From contig ML976740.1 in assembly GCA_010015655.1 (NCBI GenBank), positions 122,725-186,724 on the forward strand: DNA of 64,000 nucleotides. Reading direction: 5' to 3'. The position numbers were made by a program, and so were the translations under genes. The notes beneath the pieces are model-generated. The model saw only the letters and a program-made list of their open reading frames with translations. It was not told the DNA's origin and did no database searches. Position 1 is the stretch's first letter; every line of letters begins with the position of its first letter. The stretch comes from Bimuria novae-zelandiae CBS 107.79 (Eukaryota > Ascomycota > Dothideomycetes > Pleosporales > Didymosphaeriaceae). This document shows, piece after piece, positions 33,453 through 45,345 of the stretch.

Positions 33453-35112
33453 ATGGGTCTACCAGAGCACATTGAGACTCGCTTGTTCATCAACGGAGAG
33501 GTTTGTGCTAATACTGATCCCAAGTCATACTCGCTGATCTCTCTCAGTTTGTAGAGTCTTCCGAGGGCAAAACATTCGACATCACGAACCCAGCTACACT
33601 GAAGCTTGTTGCAGAAGTACACGAAGCATCGGAGCAAGACACTGATAGAGCCGTCGCATCAGCGAGGGCCGCTTTCCCAGCATGGTCAGCTCTATCGCCA
33701 GCTCAGCGAGCACCCTACCTCAAGAAGCTCGCAAGCCTGATCCGGGAGAACATCGCTGAGCTTGCTGCTCTTGAAGCCGCATCCATGGGCAAGCCCGTGG
33801 GGGAATTTTTCGAAGGCTACGCTGCTGCTGGAAAATTCGACTACTATTCTGAAGCTGGTCACTTGATTCAAGGGACTACTAGTGAGTACAACTGAAAATC
33901 ACCCTGCGCTCGAGAATGGGGTAGTGACATTGAGTTATAGGCGTACAGACGCCTGGATTTTTGAATATGACGTTACGTCAACCGTACGGCGTCGTAGCGG
34001 CCATCATTCCATGGAACGTCCCCCTCCTTTTCCTCTCCAACAAGGTCGCTCCTGCACTGATTGTTGGTAACACGGTCGTACTGAAAAGCAGCGAAAAGGC
34101 TCCATTGACCGTAAGGCAGTTTCGACTTGGTTCGGTGACTCGTGCTTACACATTGCAGTCCGCAAAATTAGCCACGCTAATTCAGCAAGCAGGCTTTCCT
34201 CCTGGCGTCTTCAACATCATCACCGGATTTGGCAACGTATGTCCACTCGTCAATCCTTGTAAGCAGTAAAGTGCTCATGATTCGCAGGTCAGCGGCTCCA
34301 TTCTGAGTCACCACATGGATGTTCGTGCTCTCTCATTCACTGGTTCTGGGCGCACTGGTCGACTTATTCAAGCTGCTGCTGCCAAGTCTAATTTGAAGGC
34401 TGTTTTCCTTGAACTAGGAGGAAAATCTCCGGCAGTCGTGTTCGAGGACGCCGATCTTGCAAAGGCTGTGCAGGAAACTGGTTACAGCTTTCAGAACAAC
34501 AGTGGCCAGGTCTGCATGATGAACTCTCGCATCTATGTGCAGGACACTGTTTTCGACAAATATATTGAGTTGTTCAGAGAGTATCTGAACACCCGAGTCA
34601 AGATCGGAAATCCGCTGGAGCAAGGCATCACTCATGGCCCTCAGGCAGACGAAGCACAGCACAAGGCCGTACTCCGCTATCTCGAACTCGGTAAAAAATC
34701 TGGCGACCTACTCGTTGGTGGCTCAGCACTCTCCGACCGAGAAGGATACTACGTCCAGCCCACTGTGTTCACAAACACTCCAGAAGATGCCCAGATCATG
34801 AAAGAAGAAGTGTTTGGGCCAGTGGTAAATATCAACGTTTTCAAAACCGAGGAAGAAGTGCTCGCCAAAGCCAACGACACCGAGTTCGGCCTGTACGCAG
34901 CGGTCTACACGAAAGACATAAGCCGCGCGTTACGCTTTGCAAAGGGCCTGGAGGCGGGCACTGTGGGAATCAACTGTACCAGCCCTACGACCGGGGTCAA
35001 CGACACGCCGTTTGGAGGTTACAAATCTTCCGGCACTGGGAGAGAAGGCGAGCCGTTTACCTCACTGAACAACTATCTAGAGACGAAGTCCGTCATAATT
35101 AAGCTGGATTAG
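33453..35112 (+). CDS. NAD(P)+-dependent aldehyde dehydrogenase
   Basis: Exons 33453-33500, 33548-33881, 33941-34110, 34159-34236 and 34288-35112 give 484 residues; the introns are 47-59 nt. Family landmarks are present: FINGE at the N-terminus, IPWNVPLL, ELGGKSP with general base E252, NSGQVC with catalytic C286 (34 residues apart, as in the family), EEVFGPV, and the C-terminal PFGGYKSSGTGREG. The enzyme oxidises an aldehyde to the acid through a thioester on C286. Next to an alkene-cleaving dioxygenase and an aromatic decarboxylase, an aromatic aldehyde is the likely substrate (inference). All splice joins keep conserved blocks intact, so the gene looks functional. Confidence 0.93.
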
Positions 35113-35564
35113 ATATCCCAGCTCTCGCTATCAGTGATGTTTTCGTTAAGTCGGGCGCACATGCGAAATGAGAATGTACATATGAATCTGTTCCGTTTCT
35201 CGCTGTGCAGTAGCTCCCAACGATTTCAAGGCAGGTCTGAGCCATTAATCATTGGACAATGAAACTTTAATAATGAAACGCCTCCATCTGGCCTGGACCA
35301 CAGGCTAACCATTCTGCCGTTAGCCTGATACAAGATGCTCGGCTGATCTCCTTCGCCCCTGGCTAAGCGCCCCCACAATTTATGAACAGCCTGGAATCCC
35401 CGCAGTTTCCCCAACGACACCTTTTTGACGCTGGGCTGACGTTCCTAGCATTGTGCGGCTCTCATCCAGGTCTCCGCGAGTGGTTCCCATATTCGCGTCG
35501 TCGGATAATCTCACGATTAGTAACGTTCGGGTGCGGTGGCGTCGGCCCCAAGAGTGGAGCGAAA
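35113..35564. promoter_or_regulatory. Intergenic region upstream of the Zn2Cys6 regulator
   Basis: 452 bp between the dehydrogenase stop and the regulator start codon. It holds the dehydrogenase 3' UTR and presumably the regulator promoter. No clear TATA box or N10 palindrome was found here. Confidence 0.45.
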
Positions 35565-38113
35565 ATGGCCGAGGCTTCGGCTTCATCGGCGAGTGGACTA
35601 CAGCCCATGCGCGGGCATGGCACCCACCGCGTGCACAGCAGCTGTGATAGATGTCGGAGCCGAAAAACGAAGGTATGCACCCCATCTTTGAGCCATCGCC
35701 CAGGCACTAATCGCGATTAGTGCATCGATCCAGGTAAGCAGGGATCTATCCCAAGCACTAGAGTTCCGTCTCGCTCGCGTTGTGCGAACATGTGGGGGCA
35801 GCGTACTGTAGCTCAGCGTAGCTCACAGTGGCCCAGTTCCCGGACCATGTCGATACTGCGCTCGAACTGGCTCAGTGTGTCAGATCGCTACGCCACGGAG
35901 GAAACGGCCTTACTACCATGTTACGGAGGAGGAATATCAGTGCTCGATGCGGATATTGGAGCACTTCTTCCCCGGTCGTGAACTCAATCTAGTAAGTCTC
36001 AGACAAATTGCGCAGGATGTTGCAGATGGGAGGCTTGTGGGGGAGGTAAAGGAGGGCGAGCCGATACCTAGAGACAGTGAAGAGACGACGCCGGATGAAG
36101 TAGATGAGCCACTTGAGGCAGAGCCGGTGTTAGACTCGGTGAACGATCTGCATGAGTCCTTGGGGACGATGATGCTGGATTCAACTGGACGGTATCGTAC
36201 GTGAGTTGATAGCCAAGTAGTGGAATATGCTAAACTACGGTAGGCTACGTCGGAGCACATTCCGAGATCCCGTTCAACGCTGTGGTCTGCACAAAAATAG
36301 GCAGAGAGGCAGAGGTCAGAAGAGATCCTAGGATTATTGCAACGCCCAAGGTTGGGCTGTATCCTCCACCATTTCCAACAACCTCATCGACCGACGCTCC
36401 TGGTTCACCCGGTCGGGCCTTCTTCCTCCCGCGCCGCGAGCTCTGCGACTACTATGTCTCCCGCTTTCTTGCAGATGTGCACAGCACACACTGGTTCTAC
36501 TCCATCGAACAGTTCCTCTACCAGGTGGACAGCACTTATACCGGAAAGTCAGGGCCACCAAGTACTTCTTGGATGTGCTCACTATACGCAATTTTGAGCC
36601 TAGGGGCAGCCAACTATGATGAGCCAAGTGGACAGTCACCTTTGCCGCCTGGCTCGCCTGCGGCGTCTGATGTGAAGTCGTCGGAGGATTATATCGTCCT
36701 CGCGAAAGAATTGATACCTGCAGTATACGATGAGGCGGATCTGGATAGCATTCGTGCGCTAGCGATAATGGTGAGTACATTACGAGCTTCATGACAGCCC
36801 AAAACACTTCACAAGCCAAGATTTTGATTCTCCGTTGCTCGTTTCCTGGATATCTGCGTTCTTTGGAATGACCGGTTAACTGACAACACTTAGAGCATTG
36901 CTTTGGAAAATCTGTGCTCAAGAACCACCTCGTACCTGTATATGGGAGCGAGTATTCAAATGGCCTACTCGATCGGGCTGCATCGCGATTCGTTAACCCC
37001 TTCTGTGTCCTCAATGGAACGAGAACAGAACCGCCGGATATGGTGGACACTCTTCACGCTTGATCTAGAGATTGCCTCGAGAGGGGGAAGCCCAACGTTG
37101 ATCGACGAACGATATCTTAGGATAACGACACCATTGCCTTCCGAGCAAGTGAGTGGCTCTCATCATGGAGTGGTCTTCCAACTCACCGGTGCACAGATAT
37201 TATATCCCGGAATGCACACTCCACTCTCATGGCTCAGCACTTCGGTTTCCCTCTGCCGTCTGAAGCGCGAAATAATCCAAGCGGTCTACACAGAGCGTTT
37301 CATGAACTCCCGCACAGTATCTTGCACTACCATCTCCAAGCTCCTGCTCTCCTTGCAGGGCTGGCACCAACTCATGCCACCACATCTGAAGCCCGACGTC
37401 CCAACTCCATCAACGCACAAGCGCGCCGTCGCAGTCCTACACCTCCAATATTGGAGCACTATCATGCTCCTCTGCCGACCGTTTCTTCTCTACCTCGTCT
37501 TAAAGCACAGCACCATGGAAGTCGGCAAGAAGATTTGGTTCGAGCGCATGGGTAAAACATGCATTGACGCAGCGCAGAAGAGCTTGAACGTCTTAGAACA
37601 AATGGCGAGGGACAACACGCTGTCTAGTCTAACGTCTTTCGATAGCACGTGTCTACTGCGTCTGGTTATGGTGTTCATCCTTGCTTTCGTGCATACGAAG
37701 ATGCCGCAGTACCGCTCACACATCGAGACCTCCAACTCTCTCATGAAGAGCATGGAACAAATTGGTTTTAGCAAGATGGTAGCGGAGGAGACGCCAATAC
37801 GGCTCGCCGATCTAGGAATTCCAATCGAGACGAATGAAGGGAACACGAGCGTGCTGTTGGACGATGATTTAATCGCGCAGTTGTGGGGGAACCTCGATGG
37901 GTAAAGTCGTCTTTCAGGAGCCAATGAGAACATTACGCTAACTTATGTGACAGAAACTTTATGACGCCATTACAGACGCAACAGAGTCTCGACCTGGCCA
38001 TTGACGATACGAACTACTCGGACCTGAACTCAGATATGCTGCAGATGACGAATCTGGATGATTCGATTGTTATCGATGCACATACAGTATACTCGGGCTA
38101 TGACTACCGATAG
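35565..38113 (+). CDS. Zn2Cys6 fungal-specific transcription factor, probable cluster regulator
   Basis: Seven exons (35565-35672, 35721-35733, 35822-36196, 36244-36770, 36894-37148, 37197-37900, 37954-38113) join in frame to 713 residues. The binuclear zinc cluster is assembled over three exons: C27-x2-C30-x6-C37-x12-C50-x2-C53-x6-C60. C37 is encoded by the 13-nt second exon. It is followed by the basic RRKRPYY. The middle part matches the fungal transcription factor homology domain (YLYMGASIQMAYSIGLHRDS, RRIWWTLFTLDLEIASRGG). The C-terminus is rich in Asp/Asn and may be activating. The 48-nt intron 37149-37196 has no stop and a length divisible by three, so retention would add 16 residues. 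The position at the end of the gene group suggests a pathway-specific role. Confidence 0.88.
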
Positions 38114-38640
38114 TATAGGAGCGGGAGCGGGAATCTGATTTACAAGGCTCCTGCTTGGGTATTATCTCCCACCGCAGTGTGATCTGCATCACGGAGGACT
38201 CAGCTCTGCGCGTACACGAGCTCGTATCCAACTGCGGAAATGGCCATGACTCACTTCGCAAGTCCAGAGGGCGGTGAACGTCGCTGCACTGCACGCCCTC
38301 GTGCGCGGGCCAGCACAATTGGACACAGTGCTATGCGCTTGACAGCTCAGCCACGACCCGGAAATTTTGAAAATGGAGTACAGAAAGGGAAGGGAATAGG
38401 CACTTGGGTTACCTGCATAGGTTGAAGCAGGAAGAAAATAAGGCAAAGGCACGCTTCTAGACGTAATAGTTCAGCGCAGTAATACAAATATATATCGTGC
38501 CTGATGGGGCACTCACGGCGTCTGGTTATCTGAATGCAGTAACGGCACTCATCTCGTTTGCGCCGCCGAGTACGTCCGCCGAACGCGTTTAAGTAGTATT
38601 ATAGCCCAAACAGCGTCGCTGCGTCACGTGAAGCACGCTT
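38114..38640. other. Intergenic region after the regulator
   Basis: GC-balanced sequence without a recognisable gene. It covers the regulator 3' UTR and, toward the end, the approach to a promoter-like segment. Confidence 0.45.
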
Positions 38641-41600
38641 ATAAAGATATAAATTCCAGGCGATCTTCTACTCATTCCATTACACTTCCACGCAAGTCCT
38701 TGCTTGTCTCTAAAAACAAAAGAGACCCGCACCCAATTGCATGTACTTGGCCGGGGGACTAAAAACTCAATCTATCTACTCTCATGTTTCTGCATTGGCC
38801 TTCTCCCCTCCTAAAAAATATGCTGGAATTGCCGTATGTGGAACTTTTCGGCCTTACAAGAATGCTACATCCTTCACACCATTGTCCCATGCCTCTAAAA
38901 CGATGAAGAGTTTATCCATGGGCACCTGCTCGAGGACTCCAAAAAAGAAGTTTCGAAAATTTGATGTGCTTTTCGGCGACGGACGTGTACACAGAAAGAA
39001 GCTCGTGTGGCATTCATGGCCTTGGTCTGGGTCGTCTTGAAACTAACCACGTCCGAACTTATGCTTTCGCCTTTGTTCCCAACTCCAACATTAAAAACTC
39101 GAGACGGAGTACCCATGGGCCTTGGGAAGGCACACAATAACCGGACTTTTACCGCATTTCGAAAAGTTGAACAAGTGTGCTTATGAGTGGTTACCGTTAA
39201 AAAGGGGAAGCGGATTTCAGAATGTTCGGCCTCTTCTCTGTGTCCGGGCCTGAAAGCAACAAAATCAACGTACTATTCTACCTATGTCTTGCGCTGCGAC
39301 TCTGACTTTGCTGTTCTAAAAGCTCCTAAGACCCCAAACTATGAGAAGCCCGGATACAGAATCCCTTTGGTTTTTTTCACATGTCCTTCTGGCAAGAGTA
39401 CCCTTGAAAAAGCAGCAGGAGCGACGTGTCCAAAACTACTCGAGCTAAAGTACATAGTGTCTATCTTTCTTTTTGCGAAAATTATCACGCTGTGTGTTTG
39501 ATGTCGTGTCTTCGCGATTTAAAAGCCAAAAGGGGACATGCGAATGGCTGGCTGCGCTCTTCCTTAAGCTGGCCTTACAAACATGCAACTGTCCGCAGGA
39601 TATGGCTATGGATCCGACGAGTATCGTGTGGTTATAAGCTACTGCATGAGAGCCTTCGTTCGGCTCTGTATTGTGCACTGAGTATTCCTAGGATGCTCAA
39701 TAGATCAATTGCCTCAGCCACGAAATTCAGCCAAACTATACTTGTGGTTCCTGATGTGTGCACAGAAATACCGCTTTCTTGCTATGCCGTGTGTCCCATT
39801 CCTGCCTTCTGTCTCGAAATTCCAGGTCGACACAAGAGTGCGGGATGTTCTAAAACACTTCTTATACTCTTTATGGAGTGTCTCACTCTCTCTGCCACTT
39901 ACACTCGCGCTATTCAAGCTCTGGGATAAGTTAAATGGCGCGCAAACTGCTGGAACGGTCTAAAATTGGAATACGCTTGTAACATGGCGTGAACCAAAAG
40001 AGACGCGGAAATATACGATGTCCTCGGACGATCGCAGGCGGACTCGAGAACTCCGCAAGAAGATCTATGCGTGCTTTTGGCACGATGCGGGAAAATGCCA
40101 AAACCGAAACGCCAACACTTATGGACTTCGGTACAGAAATTCCGAAAAAAGCAAGCCCATGCTTATCGGAAGACCCTAAATCTCCTAAAGGTACCGTTTC
40201 TTTGTTCACAAATGTGTACTGAGAGTCGTGATGTGCGGCGTGAGCGCGAAAAGTATTATGAGGAAGATCATGTGCTCCGAGAAACCTGTTTCCTTCACAG
40301 AGGACCAAAATGTGAGCATAATTCTCCTATGTGAACAGAGTCGATCATTATTACGCATGAGTTCGCCCCATTGGCTCGGCTGCAGAAAAAAAGCCCTTGA
40401 GTCATTCTCTAAGAGGATTAAAGTGCCGCCTTCTCGCTCTTCATGCCGCTTTCACAGGCCGAGATCGTACGATTGGTTTTTATGGAACCAGATTCCTTCT
40501 CCAAGAGAAGCGAAGCACTGCAATGGAGGTTATCAAACCGCGGCTTGCTTCACAATATGCTGCGATCTGAGACTGTGGCTGCAAAGATAGAGTTTTGGTG
40601 TGACTGGTACTGCAAAGTCCGACGACTCGACTCCTCTATGTCCGAACCAATTTATGTTGGCACTGGATTTTTCCAAAATACCAAATGAGGATGAGAAATT
40701 TGCGAGAAGGGCAGACAGAAATGAAAAAAATAGGCGGCTGTGTTTGGAACTAGCGAAAATGAAAAAGAGGGTGGAACAATCTACACTTTATCATTGCAAC
40801 AAAACAAAGGCACCGTTCATTCAGCATATGGTTCTGCAATCCCCAGCGCGCAAGACAAGCATTAGCTTTGCGATGTCGGTCTCTCTTTGGCGACTCAAAG
40901 CTGAATGAAAGAAATTGTATGTGTGCCGTGGGACGTCGGTGCAAAAGTCCGTCACAAAAACTTTATGGAAGAAGATGGGATTCGGCCTCTAGATAACGGA
41001 TGTCCTGGCCGATGTTGGAAGAGCGATGGATTTTGGTCAATGAACAGAACCTTCCAATCCTATAGCTTTGATTACAATCTGGGCCGGCGTGCGCATGTAT
41101 TCTCGTCTCGGGGCCAATTTCCAAGTCGATCACAACTCTTCCAAAACCAGCATTCCCTCACGTAACAATTCCACCTACTCTCTCTAAGACGGACATTCCA
41201 AATCACATGGCGGCACTCTCCATGTACCATTCAGACATTTCAAAACACAAAAGGAAGCGTACATGCGCTCTTGTCAACTCTTCGGTGAAAATCCTGAGGG
41301 TTCCAACAAATGGAAGTCGATCAATAATCATTACAAGAAATGCTGTGTCTGTTCGGATCGAGACGCAAAAGAACTATACGAGGTAGAAACATGTTGCCTT
41401 TTCTGGACTTTGTCTTGGACAAAAAACCTAATCCCCTCTCAGCACGATTGCGAGTTCTTGTACGCCCTTCAACTAAATAACGTCGAAAACCACGTATGTG
41501 GTCTAAAACCTCGACTTCCACGTCGATGGTGTACCTTTCTAGGTCTAGAACTACCTGCGTTAGTTCACTCTTCTTCCAAGCTTGAACTATCTCAGGCTGG

Positions 41601-42758
41601 CCCTACCAGACCTCAAAACATCCGTTCTACGGTTATATTTCTTCGTGGTCTTTTCCTCCCCTAGGGTGTGTCTAGTACCTGCCCAACGGCTGCAGCGACC
41701 AAATTTTCGAATCAGACAAGTTTGATGCTGCTCTCCTTGTGGGGACTTCTAAGCGCCTGTTACCAAAAATTAGAAACGGACAATTGCCTGGCGAATGTGT
41801 GGACTGCAGTTGGGCCGCCAAAGCGATACGTACTAAAGCTAAGAAGAGACTCTAAGAACTCGGAGACATCGGAATGTCGAGCAAGGGACTGTGAGTCAAA
41901 AGCGATCGAAAAGGCTCTAATATTGGGCATTTCCAAACCACCCTTACATCACTCAAAACCAGACCTGCCTAGAATATGCCTAGTACTACATCTGCGTGGG
42001 CGAACAACAGAAGGCAGCAGCCGAAATGTCCGGTCGGCCTCCGCTCACCCAAGACCGGGAAAAAAAATCAAACCAAAGCCTGGTTATGATGGTCGATCTT
42101 CCTTCCCCTCTTTAAAATGCCCTTGCGCTTACGAAATGTTTCCGCTGTCTGCTCTTCCAAAATCGACCACCTGCTACACGATGTGCGTGGACTAAATCAA
42201 TGAACGACATGCTGCATGTTCCGCCCGCCCGCCTGCTCCAAAACCCTTACTTTCACTTAACATGGAGAAAGTGTACTCGGCACTAAAAACCCAGTCCTTA
42301 TCTTCATAACCCTGTCTCTTGCCGCGTTGTATTGGCTTAATTAAAAAAAACTTCTGTACATCAAGTTCATGACCGGACGTTCGACTAAAATACACAACCA
42401 AAGGTACGATGACGTCCCGTCCCCCTCGGCATGAGAGAAGAAGAAAAAATATTATAGCAACATAATTAATGTATTCCGCCTTCGCCCCCTCCGTGGATCA
42501 AAAAACGCCATCGACGACAACGTGTCGGAAGGCGCGGAAATAATGAATTGCCCACCAAGCTATGCAGATCTACGCCGTTCTCCGGGTTTTAAAAATTTCG
42601 ACCATTTGGAAGACATGAACGTAAAGAATTCCAGCTTGCGTATATGGCCCGGCGGCGTCTTAAAAAGTTTCGATGCGTGTCCTCATGCGGCCGCACCGGC
42701 GCGCTTAAAACGGCAATGGTTGCCACTTCATGTCCCTGCTCTGCTGGCGCACTAACCA
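38641..42758 (+). other. Unexplained non-RIP island with A-run enrichment and promoter-like start
   Basis: About 4.1 kb near 47% GC, without the CpA loss seen in the repeats. At 38641-38700 there is a promoter-like arrangement: TATAAAGATATAAATT followed by a pyrimidine-rich stretch. Downstream, runs of four or more A recur about every 30-60 bases on the plus strand, usually as YNAAAA (CTAAAA, CCAAAA, CGAAAA), and outnumber T runs. Plus-strand frames of 100-175 codons follow one another in all three frames (for example 39426-39929 and 41668-42195), but none resembles a protein family and they overlap. There is a shortage of good GTAAGT-type donors. A long non-coding transcript, a decayed gene or a low-complexity-derived repeat are all possible. 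I cannot decide among them. Confidence 0.4.
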
Positions 42759-42760
42759 TA

Positions 42761-42852
42761 CTCGGCCCCTAGCGGTCGATATCGATTTTTCTCCGAAAAA
42801 GGCCGTGCGGAGCACGGCCCTACAAGCTCAATGGGCCACACATGCTCAATGG
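42761..42852 (+). repeat. Left terminal inverted repeat of the pogo-type element
   Basis: Pairs with 45254-45345. It contains a perfect short hairpin, GGCCGTGC and GCACGGCC around GGA (about 42802-42820), and two direct copies of GCTCAATGGGCCA at the inner end, which look like transposase binding sites. Confidence 0.88.
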
Positions 42853-42912
42853 GCCAGCTGCACTTTGATACCCACCACCACATCAAAACACGCCCTATTT
42901 ACATCAAATAAA

Positions 42913-45180
42913 ATGCCAAAGATCACGAAGAGCATGTCCACTTACCGATCCGAATGTGAAATTATCGAAAAACACGTTGTGGTGTTAAAGACTTTGACGC
43001 GGCCGAACATACGCGCATACTGTCGCGATCGTAACATCAATTATCTGCGCAAACGCCTATAACGCGCGTTCAACGGCTAAAACAATAGGTTAACAAGGCT
43101 GCCTACTAATAAAAAGCTCTCTGGTGAACAAGAGCTTGCTCTCGAACGTTTTTGCGATACAATAGACGATATTGGATTTGGCATAACAAAGGATTTGGTG
43201 CGTGGGCAAGCAGACGCTCTGTTGGCCGCAGTGCACGAAGGAGATGACCCACCGCCGCGTGTAGGCGTCCACTGGGCATCTAGATGGCTGGATTCTCATA
43301 CAAAATACTACAAGGCAAAGGCAAAGCCAATTGACCTTGCACGGAAGCTTGCCCAATCGCCGGAAGGCCTTCAAGCCTGGTTTAATAAGCTGGCTGAGTA
43401 CAAACAACGCAGGGCCATCACCGATGCAAACATGTACAATATGGATGAAACAGGCGTGCGTATCGGTGTTGCAAAGTCGTCCTACGTATACACAAAACGC
43501 GGGCAAGATATATTAATACCCACTGCAATAAACAGGGAGCTTATTTCTCTTGTGGAGTGTTGCGCTGCGGATGGCCGTTCTATTGCTCCTATGCTTATCA
43601 TCAAGGCAAAGTCGATACTCGAGCACTGGGCCGTAGATCTGCCTAGCAATTACCTTATAAACGTTACAGATACAGGCTACAGCAACGATCATACAGCCAT
43701 GGATTGGATACAGCACTTTGAAAAGATGACCTTAAGCAATATACATGGGCAGTGGAGGCTCCTACTGATCGACGGCCATGGATCTCACCTGACGTACGCG
43801 TTTGCTGCTTTTTGTGAGAGTCACAAAATACAGCTGTTTACTCTCCCTCCGCACACTACTCATCTCCTCCAGCCTCTTGACGTAGGCTGTTTTCAGCCTC
43901 TGAAGTGGTATCACAGCAGGACGCTTGATTGGGCCTCACGTACAGGCTCAACGGAAATACGACGGGTAGATTTCTTAGCAATCCTCTCACAAATCCGCTA
44001 GCAAACGTTCACTGCTCGAATAATACGCAGCGGGTGGAGGCGTACAGGCCTATCTCCATTCTGCCCCGAGCAGGTACTAGGGCCTTTAAGGGCCCAAGAG
44101 GCTATTGATACTGATGAAAACGCTACCAGGGAGGGCGATAACGTGGAGCGGCCTGTTACTCCTACTATCACGTCCTCCGACGAGGAGGGTGAGTTGCCTT
44201 TGCTTAATAACCTAACGCCCTCCACACGCGGCCGCTTCCTTAATTAACTACTTAACGCGATCGGTACGCCTTAGTTTAAGGAGCTCTTTACACCTTTTTA
44301 AACGCCTCGGCCCCGTATAGCGCCTGGAGATATTGGTTAGAGTACACCGAAGACGGTCCGTACACTGAATTTACAAGAGAAAGCTATTGCCTTTACACTC
44401 AAGGAGTTGCTGCCGCGCGAGGTAGCGGAGGACGTGATTTCAACACTTAAAGGCAGCTCTGCAATGGCCCGCAACGCAGCAGGCCTTGAGCAGGCCTTAC
44501 ACCGTACCCAGGCTGCCGAGCACGCTCGTAGTGAGCGTCGTAGGCGTAAAAACCGTACTGTCGACGTCGGCGGAGGTGCTGTTTACGCAGAAGATTGCCG
44601 TAAAATGGCTGCTCAGCGGGTGATCAACGAGGCCGCCAAACAAGAAGCAGCAGTGGCCGCTCGTCACCTCCGGGCGCTCAGCAAGCGTATCAACACCTGG
44701 AAAAGGATACGTCCAAATATACGCAACTGGGGTAAGAAAGCAAGCAAGCGTTATGCTGAGGGTCTTACAATTACACAGAATAACAATAAGTGGACCTACA
44801 CTGGCCCTACGATCAAGTATGAGCGCGAGGCCTGGGAGTACAGAGTCGAGGACCCATCGCGCGCGGAGATCTTCCGAAGATTGTATGAGAACTCTATACA
44901 AAGGTTGGAAAGCAGAGGCAAGTTTCGGGCAGATCGATCGATCGCTGACGGCCCGTATGGCGCTGCTGAGCTTGGCCTGATGGCCCGCTGCTCCATGGAT
45001 CCATATACAATATTGATACACCAAAAAGGACGCTCTGAGGTCAAGCAGGAGGCAATTGTTCAAGTCCCAGATAGTCAATTCACCATACAAGAGACCCAGG
45101 TCGTCAGCAGCGACGACGATAAAGGCTACTCAAGTCCATTTGAAGCACTAAATGCAGCAGAAGCTGATTGGGGCTTCTAA
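42913..45180 (+). pseudogene. Pogo/Fot1-type transposase with seven in-frame stops
   Basis: A single reading frame runs from the ATG at 42913 to the stop at 45178-45180 (756 codons) and is interrupted only by stops at 43060, 43078, 43999, 44245, 44272, 44299 and 44338. In every case TAA or TAG could come from CAA or CAG by one C to T change, as RIP makes. Recognisable parts: an N-terminal DNA-binding region (LSGEQELALERFCD, VHWASRWLDSH) and the DDE_1 core, with acidic catalytic residues in NMDETGVRIG, LLIDGHGSH and LLQPLDVGCF. A basic, coiled C-terminal tail (44407-45180) includes SERRRRKNR. No frameshift was found. The longest intact stretch (43195-43998) holds the whole catalytic core. Confidence 0.88.
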
Positions 45181-45253
45181 GCGACAATTTACATACGGGA
45201 CGATGTATTTTACATACAAATTACTATACAAATCGCATTTCGTCACATTTGGC

Positions 45254-45345
45254 CCATTGAGTATGTGTGGCCCATTGAGCTTGTAGGGCCGTGCTCCGCA
45301 CGGCCTTTTTCGGAGAAAAATCGATATCGACCGCTAGGGGCCGAG
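45254..45345 (-). repeat. Right terminal inverted repeat of the pogo-type element
   Basis: Inverse copy of 42761-42852 with one mismatch (GAGTATGTG here against the complement of ACATGCTC), followed by TA. It carries the same hairpin and subterminal repeats. Confidence 0.88.

Noticed and set aside
38741..42195. Series of plus-strand frames of 99-175 codons as separate small genes
   Set aside because: They overlap, lie in all three frames, and none shows a domain, signal peptide or conserved motif; treated as one unexplained island instead.
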